A DNA stretch of 64,000 nt from Ministeria vibrans ATCC 50519 (Eukaryota > Opisthokonta > Filasterea), in assembly GCA_943704425.1 (NCBI GenBank), contig CALSCP010000733.1, positions 65,872 to 129,871 of the forward strand, given 5' to 3'. The translations under genes and the position numbers were made by a program. Shown here piece by piece: positions 13,701 through 26,600 of this stretch. Position 1 is the first letter of the stretch; every line of letters begins with the position of its first letter. The notes under the pieces are model-generated. The model saw only the letters and a list, made by a program, of their open reading frames with translations, had not been told where the DNA came from and ran no database searches.

Positions 13701-16700
13701 ACAACTTTGAGGGCGCACTAGTCATGCTCAACTCGCAGTTTCCCGCCAACTCCTGGGACGGTTTTCGGCTTCTTCTCGTCGACGTTCAGCCTTCCGTTGC
13801 TCCAAGCGATCTTGTCCGCCTTCTCTCTGTCATCCAGCGCCCCGGTCTTGTCTCATTTTTGATCTACAACGCAGGTGTTGTTGCAGGTCTGCGCTGTGTT
13901 GACCGCCTCTGCAGTCATGCGGAATGGTCTCGCTCAGGCACCGACAACTCAAGCGACATTGACTCCATCGCCCTGTCGCGTGTACTTCTTACCCGCCTTA
14001 CACCCGAATCGACGGACCGCCTGATCGAATTTGACTCATCCGACCGTGCCATCAGTGCTCTCTTTTTGGCGCTCAATGCGTCGGCGAGCGTCGCCCCCGA
14101 AGCAATCGTGAAAGCATGCCCGCCAATCCAGAAAACGTTGCTTCCGCCTGGTGCTGAGACAAGTGCCTGGCGCGAGCGTGTTGGTGACTTCTTTGACCTG
14201 GACGTGTCCACCGCCGACGATTCCGACTTTTCCAGCTACATTGTCAAGCGACATGATTCCGCCTCGCTCGGGCTCATGATCCTGGTGGGTGCCTCCCCCG
14301 AGTTTCTCACGGCCTCCCTTGAGGCCAAGCCCTGGGCCAACACCCTTTTTGAAGTCGACTCATCGCTTCGCTCTACCTCTTCCAGTAGCGCCACTTCGCA
14401 CAAGGCTGCATCGCAGCGTCGCTCCTCGTTTGCGCCCGACTCCCAAGGTGATTGGACGCAAAAACTCTTTTCCTTTCTCGAGACTAGCCGCGACCCTTGT
14501 CAACCTGTGCGCGTGATTGTTCACAAGGCACACCTGCTCTCAAAGAAGATGCGACGCGACATCGTATATGCGGCTATTGCCGCAAGCACTCGCACTCGCG
14601 GCCTTTCTGTGCGCCTCCTGTTCATCGAGCCCGCCTACAATCCGTGCTACGAGACAATTTTCGAGTCGTCCGATTTTGTCACGCAAGCCACGAAGAATGG
14701 CAGTGCGGCGCTCGTCACCAATGACTTGCACCCGCTGTGGTGCTATGCTGCGTCGCCCATTGACCCACTCCCACAGGATGCAACCGACTGCATGATCCTC
14801 GTGTGGTGTGTGCGTCGTGCTTTTTTGCTGCTCGGCTCGACTTTTGTCGCTCCGTCGCACTCCGATCCGGCTCAGCAAGAGAATCTCGGTCCTTCCTCCA
14901 CCCCCCACGAAGCACTCAAAACCGCAGCAACGAACCTGCCCGACAGCAACAAACTGTGCGAGTTTTTTCAAACGTACCCTCACGCTCTGACAAAGCTTGC
15001 GATGCTCACCAGCAACCTGAAACAGTCACACAATGTGGAACTCGACGAACTTCGACGTCTCGTCGTTTTCTCCGCCTCTGTCGCCCTTAAGGCAATGCAA
15101 AATATTGTGCCGTATGTTGTGCCGGAAACGGAAGGGCGCCCTGTCTTTGCGACCCTCGCCATGGCGACGCTTGCGGCGGTGGAGTTTGTCGGCCAACAGT
15201 CCGCCAGTAAATGCGTGGAGCTTGAGTGCACCTTTCCCAAATTCATTGAGCGATGGCCTCTCGCATGTATCGCCCCACAACATGTGCGTGTAGCCGCCTA
15301 TGTGAGCTTTCTGAAGTGCGCCATCGCATCCATTCGTGGCGCCCATGAGCACGACCAGGCATGTTCGCTCTGGGCCTTCAATGTGTTCCGCAAGGCCCAA
15401 GGTCGCTCGTTCACATCCTTGTTGCCCAATTTTCTTCAACCGTACGTGCTCTCGCGACGCTCTGCCTCTGAGACTGGCAACGGTAACGACCAAGGATCTG
15501 TCGGCTACCTACTAGAGACGACACCCCTTGCGACTTCCAGCGCCGCCTCTGCCGGCTTGGCTCACCTCGTCATCATGAGTGGCCGCCTTGATTACAACAC
15601 GCTCACCGACTCGTGGAACAACTTTGCATATGGCAGTGAGGCCCTGTTGACCATCCTCAAGTCTGGCAATGACCCACTGCTTTACTTGCTGTGTGTCTCC
15701 TCGGCGAGCCTCTCGCGTATTTTTCCAAGTCCCCATGCTTTGAAGATGAAAGTTACCAACGATTTGCGCAGACGATTGTGCGAACAGCTGTGTGCCTTGT
15801 CCGCCTATTTTCAATATGAGGAAGAGGCTCGCCGGCGTATCGGGACCGGTGGAGACTCAGCCAAACCCTTGGCGGAGAGACTCGATTGGCTTCTTGATCG
15901 CATCAGCTTTGTCAAGTGGCTCCTTGTCGCGTCTCACCTTGAGGATGCTCCTTCCGTTGCCTTTCACAGCGACGACCTTGACCGAGTCCTTGCACGAGGT
16001 CATGTTCCCTTGGATTCCGGCGACAGCAACTTGGATCCCACAGTCATTGCCATGCTACTTTGTCTCGACGAGCTCGGCAGCAACTCGGGCGAGAGTACAA
16101 CGTTGTTTCAGAGCCTCAAAGAAGTGAAACTCTCTGCGGTGTGGCTGCTGCTTGCTCGGGAAGATAAAGGCGCGGAAGAGAACGCGCGTGTTAGACTCCA
16201 GCTTGGCGAAGCATGGACCAAGAGCCTGAATGAATCTTTGTCGGCGCGCGACTCATCTGCGGATCATTTGACTCACCCCACGATCAACTCGCGTGCGAAC
16301 GTTCATTTCGACGATCGCTCCGATACGTCACTCGTAGACTATGTCGTGGAGACTCTTCTCAACTTGCCTAGGCTTGCCTCCTTGGATCAATATTCGCTCG
16401 TTTGCGATATGTCATTCAAATTCACGCCCAAAGCACTGGCTCGAGTCTGTCTTCATTTGGAGACACTCGATCGAGTTGACCAAGCCGCGATGTTGGCTCT
16501 TGTCCACGACAACATTGCCGCCACTGAAGTGTATCGTCAGGTCGTGGAAGTTGCCTGTGAGTTTCCTACCCTGAGCCGTCTTCTGAAATTTCTCAATGCT
16601 GTTGTTGCCATTGTGCTTCGCTGCGGATTCGAAGACTGGCGCGAACCCAAGCACCTCCAGCTGCTCCTTGCTCTTCGCCCGTCGTTTGCTCTTCCGGTGG

Positions 16701-19700
16701 CCCTTTTGGAGTTTCTCCTTATGTGTCTATCCCGTGATTCGTCTTTAACGTGTCTCCTCTCCGGTGATTCCCTTCCTTCCGAATGGCTTGAATATTATGC
16801 AAAGCGCTCGGATTCTGTACTGAGCAAAGCCGCGCAGCATGCGCTTGAAGTATTGCTGACCGTGCAACAGCAATCCACGCACCCCACCGCCTTGCTCCAT
16901 GACTTTGCTCTCAAATCGAGCTCCCCTGTCGCCATGGCCTTGCTCAGTCTCGTGTGGGCGAACGAGCCAAACCCTATGCAGGACCCGCGCGACCGTTTGC
17001 AATTTGTTGGCAAGCTGGTCATGGATGAGAGCACGGCCGACAGCATTGTCGATGGCGCGATGGCTCTCATGCAACAGTCGCTTGTTAATCGACATTGCTG
17101 GAGCTTGCGGTCGCTGGCAATCTTTGCTTCGTGTGTCTGGTGCATTTTTCCTTGCTCTGGTTTTTGCCCACCCCTGCTCGTGTGGCACTATCTTTTCGAC
17201 TCGTTGGAAGCATCAGCAGAGGAAGCCGGAGACAGCAGTGCTGAGTCAGCTGATCCCATTTTGCTATTGCTGTGGCGAGAGTCGCGAACACACAAGGCAA
17301 GCTACGATCACGCCACGGAGAGTTACACGAGAATGGGAGACATTGCCAAGGCTGTTTTCCTGCCAATGACAGCCGATCTGTCGGTACTCTCTGCCATTTC
17401 GCAACTCTTGCCAGACAACGACGCTCTTCAAATTAGCACCATTTCCTCGACAACCAAGACACACCCTGATGAGTCCAACGTACGCGCACTTGCGCATCCG
17501 TTATGGAGCTGGAATGACTTTGGTCGCTCCGATGGACCATTGTTGGCGCTGTTGTCCCGTGCATTGAATGAACTTCACAAACGTGATGCCGAATGGTGGC
17601 CCCGAGGTCCCCCCTCTTACGTTGACGCATTTGACGAAGATACTGTTTCTGGTGCCGAGTTTGACGACTATCAGCGTCTCTGGGGATCTGTGCGACGTAT
17701 CCAGCTGGACGCCGGCCTCTCAGTCGAGGTTTTAGCAAACAACATTGATGCGTACGCGAGCGCCTTGGCATTGCTTCATACACCTGAGCGTGAGACCGAC
17801 CGCGATGCATTTGATAACTGCGGTTACACTCTGGAGAATGCCTTAAATGCTGTCTGGTTGCTCAGTCTCTGGTTTGCGCGATGTGGAATCTCGTGGGAAC
17901 TTATTCCGCCTAGCTGCGATGCGATTCCAGACTTTCTAGTGCGACGCTTACATGAGAAGCACTTTGAAGGACTCACCGCCGTCCTTGAGACCGCTCTGGA
18001 TGGCGTGCGAGACGGCACCATTCACCAACTTCCCCAAGACATTAGCACCCGCATTTGCGGGATTGAGCACATGAGTGTGCAAACTCAACTAAGTTTTCAT
18101 GCAACAAACGAGTCAAATCTTTTTGATCACGGGCTGTCGAGCTTCAGCTACACGCTCGGCCGTCTGTTTGGCTTTGCACCGCGCTCTCTTGCTCACATTA
18201 TCGTCGGTGACGGCAATGGCAGCTGGCCACGCTACTCGCGTCACACAACCAAACGTGAGCGTTGTGAGAACCTCCTCCCGGACTGCACGCGTGCGATGCT
18301 TGACTTTGACGAGCAAGAAGATGAGTGCCGCTTCAAAGTGCGCACCGTCTTTTACTATTGTACGCTAAAGGACACCGCCGAGGCTCTGTATCCTGATCAG
18401 GATTTCCCCTCGGTTGTCTTTATGAAGCAGTACGTGTTTGATCCCGTTGAACAGTGGATGAAGACGTGCGACTTTGACATCGCTTCCCACAAGGTCCGAC
18501 GACGAACTGCAAAGTTCATGTTGTTACTGGAGGAGCTGCTAAAAGCGCAGGGGCAGTTTGATCACGTGATGGAGTTTAACAACGCGCACAAGTTTGAAAG
18601 CCTTGGGAAAGAGTGGCGGAGCAGTTCCGCGGATGTCAAGATACTCGACTCGCTCTCTACTCTGTATGAGGATGCCAAAGCACAGGAGCCGCGCATCGCG
18701 AATGACGAACTTACGTTGCAGAGGGAGATGCTGTCAACCATCCTGAAAAAAATCTATCCCGAGTTGACCGTGTCACCGGAGTCCGCTGCGCCGCATGTCG
18801 AATTTGAGCCTGTCGACGATGATTTTGACCTGAGTGACCTGACTTCCGTCGCCGAGGATGACACGGCGAGCGACAGTACGGATGTGAGCGAGCATGACAC
18901 CGACATTGATTATGCGACATTGTCTCCGCTCGCTCGTGTGGTGACCGTTCACGGCGATGGCGAGCAGGAAGCTCAGGGTGGCGCAACTTCGGCCGACGAT
19001 CATGAGGTGCTCAACGCGGCCAAAGTCCGATGGCTGTCGGAGGGAAAGCTCATTGTTGATGCAAGGGAGCTTCTCTTTCTACCTGAGACCGGCGCGGCCA
19101 GCTCCGAGATTAACGGTGCCCCCGAGCATGTGTACTTCAAGCGTATGCGCGTGCGTGATGGCGCGCAATGTTTTCTGATTTTGCACCACGCCGAGGCACT
19201 GATTCGTGAGAAGGCAACTTGTGACGCTTTCCATGCGCTCAAGGGTGGTTCTGCACCAAGGGACACGTCGTGCACCGACTTTACGTACGTGTCTTTCTGC
19301 AACAACGTCCACAATGTATGTCTCAAAGACGAGGTACTGCTCACGTTTGCAACCTATCGCGATGCGTGGATTTATCTGGACCGCACTCTCGGTGCGCGCT
19401 CCCTTGTCGTTGGACGAGGTATGTCGCTGTATCGCAATGGTGGACGGTCGTGGGAGGGTGTGGCGTTCATGCAGTCGCTCAGCCCCGATAATGTGATTTC
19501 TTTCATATCTGAGATCGACGCAATGGTGCCGTTTCTTCCTGGTGGCATTGCCGGATTACTTGGGCACTTGGACAAGAGAACGTCTTTGATTGAGTTCATC
19601 AAGACACTCGTGGTGAAACTCGTGCGTGGCGAGATGCTCAGCCGTGATGTTACCGAGAATGATTTCACGCACTATGTGAACAGCAAGTCAACAACTGGCT

Positions 19701-22700
19701 TGGATGAATCTGACTTTGGGCGTCTGTGGACGAAATTGGGTGTTGCGTTACGTGATCCTGTCTGGCTCCGGCGCATTTTCAGCATTGGTAGTGAGACGGA
19801 GGGATTTGGTGAGCTGGGCAAACTGATTGTGGGCGAGGAGAGACGTTTGACAGCGCCTGATCTGTTTGTGCTGCGGATGGGAACTGATAGTGGCAGTGGG
19901 GCTACAGAGGTGTTTTGTGACCTGCTGCGACGACGCAAAGACATTGAGTTGTCGTACCACTCGATGGCGGAGCTACCCGTGGCCGTGTCGTTTTCATCTC
20001 AGATTCTGAAGCGATGCGAACTTGAACTGCTCGAGGCAAAGGAGAGCAAGTCGAACGTTGCCTTTCAGCTGAAGGAGCTGAAAGGGTGGTTGCTAGATGT
20101 GCTATCGTCGCCGCTTCTCACCAAGACGATGAAAAGCTTCCTCGTCATCGTGGACCAGGGAGCCAAAGGGACATGCCTTCCCACCAATATTGCTGAGCAG
20201 GATCGCTTTGTCGCTATCATGCTTGCACGTTGCTGTCCCGTTCCGAAACTGCGCGACAGGCTGCTCTCATTTGTGGACACCGGCCGTTCCAACAAGGACC
20301 ATTCACTTGAACAGACATGTACTCAACGCCGCGACTTGCGCTACGGCGTGGTGGTGTGCAATGACTTGTCGGAACAACTGCTCACGCGACCCTTGACCGC
20401 CAGTGCTGTTGTGGTGATGAACGTGAAGAACGAGACTCCGAAGGACGACGCACTCTTCTTGCGTATTGTGAGCAAATTTGACAGCAACTTCCACATTGTC
20501 TATGTCCATGGGCTTCGCAAGGCAAGCGATATTCTGCTCAAATGGTGCTGCGAGTACACCTATCGCTGGCCGTGGCGATTCATCTTCTTTCAGGAACTCG
20601 ACATCATGTTCAACTTTCCCGAAATTCGCGACCGCATCCAGCACTTCCCGGTCGATGGACTTGACGACTCAAGACAGTCGTTTGCACTTGTGGAAGAGCA
20701 CCAGTGGGTGCGGGCGCACGAGAAGCTACCTGACGAATGTGCTGCTGCGGGAAATGATGCGCATTGTGCGCCGGCGACTGCGGGCGCTGAGGAGCGCAAT
20801 GAGGACGATGAGGACGACGAAGATGATGGTGTGTGCGATGAAGATGGGGACAACGATGGCGATTTGAATTTGTTTGATTGGCAGGAAAAGGCCAAGAAAC
20901 TGCTGGTGGGAGCTTCGTCGTGTGTGCTGCTGCTCACGTCGCCACCGGGGACAGGGAAAACATTTTTTGCCCGGGACCTGTTGAAGGAGGTTGACGAGAA
21001 GAAGTACAGTGAGACTGTTGTGGACGCGCGACGCTTTGACTGCAGCGACGATCGTCTGGTGGTGCAGAGTCTCTCGCACTTGCTTGACGAAGCGTTCCCG
21101 AGCCAGGGTCAGCGAGGTCTGCTGATTGCCGACGAGTTTCACTTGCTCAAACCTCACCAGAAGCGCGAGCTGTTCTCGTGGTTTACGCCACGACTGAGCA
21201 CCCTACGAGTGCTGCTTATTGGCAACCGACAGCTACGCGAAGATATTCAGCTCATCAGCGATCTGAAGAAGGAACAGGAGCCGACAAGTAAGGGGACACC
21301 ACGGAGGGATGGCCGTGGTGTCGCAGACGTCGAGGCGCAATCGTGCTCCTCCAAGACCGCGCCGGGCTGTAAAGTGCGCAAACTCATTGCGACGCTTTCT
21401 CCGAAACGCATTGTGAACGTGTGCTTGAACGAGAAGTCGTCCCTGTCGGATGACGAGAAATTTGCTCTTGAGTGGTGGTACACGTTGCTTTTGACTCTAT
21501 TTGGCCCCGAGGCATTGTCATTGCGCGATGCCTTTTACACAAGCCAAAAGGTTGCTCTGCCATTGCGAAACTCTCATACTGTCCAGTCGAACACGGCAGA
21601 GAGTCTTCGGAAGCGACTGCTTGTGAACATGCCACTCATGAGTGCGAAGATGGCAGGAGTGCTTGCAGAGAGTTTTGTGGAGGCTGTGCGCTCGGATAAC
21701 CACGATTCTCGCAGCTTGCCGTCGACCACGCTGCTTTCGTCACTGTGTCGGGTGGCTATAAAGGTGTCGCGACCTTTGGACAAGAGCCCCCGTCTAACGT
21801 CATTTGTCGCCTTTTGTCGTACCGAGTTGATGCAGCGCTACGATCCGGCGACGCGTGCCAAGGAATGGATCAAGAGAGTGCAGAATGAAGCGAACATTGA
21901 GGCGTCGTGTCAGATCATGCCCGCCGCACCCAACAGCATGTGGATCGACCAGGACCCTGTGCCTGTGGTCATGGACGAATCTCATGTGCACTCGCGCCAA
22001 CGTGCTGTTGTTCAGCAGGCCGGGGCTCTTGACGCTGCTAAGTCGTCGGGTGTGCACTTGGCGGTGGGTCTTGTGGAGCGCAATTTGACGCTTGAGCGAC
22101 TGCGCTATCTTGTGGTGCACTCGCAGCCGGTCAACTGGGTCTACGTGCAACGCCAGTGGAACACATTCAGCCCCGTGACAGATCTGCAGGCGTACGAGGA
22201 ACTGCTGCAGGCCTGCTCCAACCCAATTCTTTGTCTTCAGGCACTCGCCTGTGAGCTTCTCGACGCGTCGCCCGATATTGACCATGACCGGCGGAAGCAG
22301 GCCGAGTCACACTTTTGCATGCTGGCGGAGCGAAGTGCAGAACGCGATCGTCGGCATGGCATGGGCTTGATTGCGTCAAAGGTGTGGAAAGCGTTTTCGC
22401 TGAAGACCAAACTAAATGCTAATGAGCTGTCGGACGATGAGGCTGTGTCGGTGGAAAAGTCAGTGGGTGCGCTCGGACACAGCACTGTGCCGCAAATGTA
22501 CGCAGTGTGGCGCGGCCTGGTTCTGTGCGACCACCTGCGCGACGTTTCGGTGAGCGCAACGTCTCCGCTTGTGATTGACACACTGTTGTGGGCGAGCATC
22601 TCCGAGGACTTCAGCAATGTGTACGCTACGCGGGACAAGACTGACGGTGTGGAAACAAGGGTGAAAAAGCGGATTGTGCCGTTGCTTCTCAACGTGAGTC

Positions 22701-23206
22701 GCTCTCTCGCAAGCTGGTGGCTTCAGAGCAAGGACACGGCTAAGAGCGACAAAGCTGCAAAGCTCTTGTGCGATCTGTGGCGTCGTGGTGTCTTCCGTCA
22801 GCTTTTGAGCACGTCGGTGGTGCACCGTTTGGACACAAGCAGTCTGCTGTGTCTCGCTCGCCATGTCACCTCGCATCTGCTGGACGGCTCGCCGTGGCTT
22901 GCCGCCACCTCCAAACTGTTGAACAGCGACAATCAGCGTGATGAGGACAGTCTTGCTGGGTTTTGCAACGACCACGATTACCGGCGATGCATGAGAAGTG
23001 CCTCGGAGACGATGGGGACGCAGAGAGGTTTGCGCCTGGTCGCCGATCTTGCTTGCGCCTTTGTCCGTCGGCAAAGTGGTGCGAAAACTAGCTATAGCTC
23101 TGTCAAGGAATCGTTTCGAACCCTTTTGTCGGGCAAAGACTTGACTACTGTAGCGATCAACGAGGACGATCTTCAAAAGTTGCGAAGCGACCAGATTGTA
23201 CCTTGA
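10727..23206 (+). CDS. Giant P-loop NTPase B, 4070 residues
   Basis: Exons 10727-10908, 11097-11247 and 11327-23206; the two introns are closed by phase (2, then 0) and both lie within the first 600 nt. The last exon is one uninterrupted reading frame of 11880 nt. The visible catalytic core is Walker A SPPGTGKTFF (Ser about 3316), Walker B LLIADEFH (Asp about 3380) and GNRQLRED after it, preceded by YVHGLRKASDILLKWC (about 3171). An acidic linker lies near residues 2608-2650 and a poly-Asp/Glu stretch just before the P-loop (20800-20865). About 690 residues follow the Walker B site. The motif spacing matches the divergent minus-strand gene almost residue for residue. An in-frame 54-nt segment, 11910-11963, has good splice signals and may be an unspliced-looking intron. 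Function unknown; the protein probably works as a large ATP-dependent machine or scaffold. Confidence 0.9.
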
Positions 23207-23638
23207 TGGTGACCTGAGAGAGAGAGAATTAAACAAATTTATTAGTAATTATTTTGATTTTTTTCAGACTGACGAAATATTCTCTATATTGTACACTTTC
23301 CCTTTAACAGGTATTTAATTTAATCCTCTATACTAATTGCTAGTAATAAATGCTTTGCGATTCATAATAATAAATTTCACTCGCACACAATCTTGATACG
23401 TATTATGTCTGAGACTATCGTTCTTTTATCATCAGTCAGCAATGAGTGAGTCAATACGACGCTCCAGCCTCCAGTGCAACCACTTGAGTCATCAGCCTAT
23501 CCACTCAGTCGACAATCGGTTCACTAATCACTCATACCTCACTTAACTCTTCTCAATTTCACTTCTCAATCTTTTCACTCATTTCAGACTTCAGTCCATA
23601 TTCAATAATCAATTTCATTTTGTGTCTGCACCATCTCA
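23207..23638. other. Intergenic region, no gene seen
   Basis: The 432 nt contain the A/T-rich 3' flank of the giant gene, with AATAAA-type strings near 23344 and 23368, and then a pyrimidine-rich stretch full of cactca/tcactcat words that leads into the next gene. This is likely 3' UTR plus promoter. I found no open frame or RNA gene that I could support. Confidence 0.6.
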
Positions 23639-26600
23639 ATGGAAACGCCAGACCCCGTCAGTACCGTGCGGGAGCCTGCATCGGGTTGCAGCTCGGCGCC
23701 GCCAGCCCCTCCGGCGTCGGCAGCGCCCTCAGGCGGCTGCGCGACTGTTCAAGCGGACCATGCGCGTGCCCACAGCCCCTCCGACGCCTCCCGCGCCTCC
23801 CCGCCGTCTGCATTCGAACAAGGTTTGTCCTACCCCCATGCCCGATCGTCCCATCACTCGACCACTTCACACTTTTCCTTTTCGATTTCACTTTTGTGTT
23901 CCTAATATTTTTTTTTTCTCTCTCGCTCTCTTGCTGACACTTCGACTGCGCTTGTGTCTCTGTCGCGCAGAGAACACTCCCTCGCATCCAGCGCTTTTTG
24001 AGGCTGTTGGTGATACGGCGCAGTCGAGTGACTCGTGCCCTGTGGAGACTCAAGTAGACGAGTTATCACAGCACTTGGCGTTGAGTGCGCTGGACGAAGT
24101 GGCCGACCAGATTGCGGCTGGCATTGTGGACGACCTCCTGGACGGGCTCGGGGCTGAGGATGGGGAGGAGCAGGATGCCGACGAGATTGCGGCTGGCATT
24201 GTGGACGACCTCCTGGACGGGCTCGGGGCTGAGGATGGGGAGGAGCAGGATGATGAGGACGATGGTTTCGACGAAGATGCGGCAGCGTCTGTGCAGGATG
24301 GGGATCAGCAGGGAGCAGACGACGATGGCGAGGACGACGATGGGAGCATGCAGATTGCAAGCGAGTCTGCCGTAGCGACTCGTCTTGAACATCTTCTGAA
24401 TGTGCTACCCGAATCACTGACACCCAAGAGCATTGGCGAGTTGCGCGCCGCCGGCACGTTGCCAAGCGCATGGCAGACGGTGTCAGACGAAGCACCAGGA
24501 CAACTGTTCCGTGTCATTGTACAAAAGCTCGCGCGCTCGCCGGTCAAGTTTCTTAGCATTACGTCTCTCGTAAGCGAACTCAAGAGCCCCGCTGCGCCCA
24601 CCGCCTTCACCGCCATGCTCAAGTGGATTTGCGAGCGCTGTCACGACACCGTCTTTCAGATTTTTGTGGACGGCATCAAAATGTACATTTCATTCAAGTG
24701 GGTCAACTGGGACTGGGAGGCGCTCTGCACCGTCCACGATTTTGTCCGCGAGTATGTTCAACGTGCCAAACTATCTGCGATTCCATTTGCTAACATGGCC
24801 GGCGCTTGTTCGGTCGGTGCCTTTGTCACGCAAAATGTACGCTCGCGTGGTCGCACTCGCGCCTTCTGTCAGTATTACTCCTCCGTCTTCGACGTCACCG
24901 TGTCTTCGGCTGCCCTCATTCCTCCCTTTGACACCGTCTCCCTTGCGGCCGTCAACTCCTCCTTGCTCTACGGTCCCGCCGTCAAGTCTACCGCATTGCT
25001 CTCGCCCACACAACTCGCTCATGTGGTCGCCCTGCAATACGCTCCACTCGTCGATTATGACGACTCTCACTTGCGTCACCTCACCCTGCCCGTCGTAGCA
25101 CTCGTCAATGGCCTTGTCGCCGTTGAATTTCCCTCGGTAGAGGCTGTTTTGGCAGCCAACTCTTCAAACGTGGTGGCGACCAATGATGAGACGATGGAGG
25201 AAGAGAAGCAAGTGGACAAGGATGTGAATGAGGTTGGCGAGAAGCGGGAGGTTGCGGTGGTTAAGACTGGTGGGGAGGCAAGCGAAAAGGTGGGCGAGGT
25301 TGCAGAGAAAAAAGAGGAGGGGGAGACGGACGAAAATGTAGAAGAGGAGGGGGAGGAAAAGAGTGAAGGCGAAGAAGAAGAAGAGGAAGAAGGTTGCGCG
25401 AAAGAGTCGAGTGCTGCTCTTGAGACTGTGACGGCCGAGTCCAAGTCTGATGTTTATCCAACTGCGGAGGCAGCTGTGTTGGAAGCGACAACAACACCAG
25501 TCACAACAGCAACAGTCGACCTGGTTGCAAAAGATGCGGATGTTTCCACTAACGTAGGCCAGACTGTTGCTTGTCTTCCTGCCGCCTCCATGACGTGGGT
25601 GTACTTTCCACGCACCCTTCTTGTGGCTGGCCGCACATTTGACAATGCTGAAGAGTACGAGCATGCCATGGACGTTGTTGCTCCAGGCACGCTTGTCTCC
25701 ATCACGTGTGTGCCCTTTCCACGCAAGACGACGACCTCCACGTGGCGTGTGATTGCCGCTTCAGCCGCCGCCGCGGAGAACACGAGCGATGAATCCACTG
25801 TCAAGACGGACGTGTGCATTCCCCGATATGTCCGCACCATTCGCCAAGCAATCTCGCAACGCAACGGCGTTCTTCACAAGAGTGCTCTCGAACCCCTTTC
25901 ACAGTCGAGCGGATCGCTACGACGTGCTCTTGCCGCTGCCGGCTCGCTCGAAAAATTTCTCATTCAAAACATTGCATTCTTTTTGCCCTTGCGAAACGAC
26001 CACCTCACCAACAACCCGGCGGCGCCGGGTCTCTCTAAATCCGATCGCCAATTTGTCAGCACCGCTGTGCGTGTGCCCGCATGCCAAGAAATGCGACCCA
26101 AAGTCGCCAAGAGCACTACCGTCACCGCTGCCGCTACCGCCATCGCCGCCTTTGCGACATCCAGTGCTGCAACAGCCACTACTGTCACCAATGCCTCGTT
26201 GATTCCCATGGAGCCCTCCATGATGACCGTGGCCGAAGAGGAAAAAGTGGTGTTGGCGCTCAAGGAAATTATTGGTCCTAAGGGCACCATGAAGACGCAA
26301 GTTGTCTGTGCAAGGCTTGGGACGCATCGCTTCATCAAGAATGACCTTGCTCACCTACGTCAGGGCAACATCACTTTGTTGAAGATTGCAAAGAATGTTG
26401 TTTCACGGCGCCCCTCACTTCTCCGCTTTGTCAACAAGGGTCTTGACGTGCAGTGGATTGCCTCTCCTGCCACCACCACCACCACCACCACATCCTCCTC
26501 CTCCTTATCTTCCGCTTCCGCTCCTGCTTCTGCCGCTACCACAACGACGACAGCAACACCGAGTGCGACGTCTTTCATTGCGTCGCCTGCATCACAAGCA

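Noticed and set aside
20930-21260. Giant protein B as an RNF213/mysterin homologue
   Set aside because: Only a P-loop and a Walker B-like site are seen; I find no RING or second AAA module and no sequence block I recognise from RNF213.
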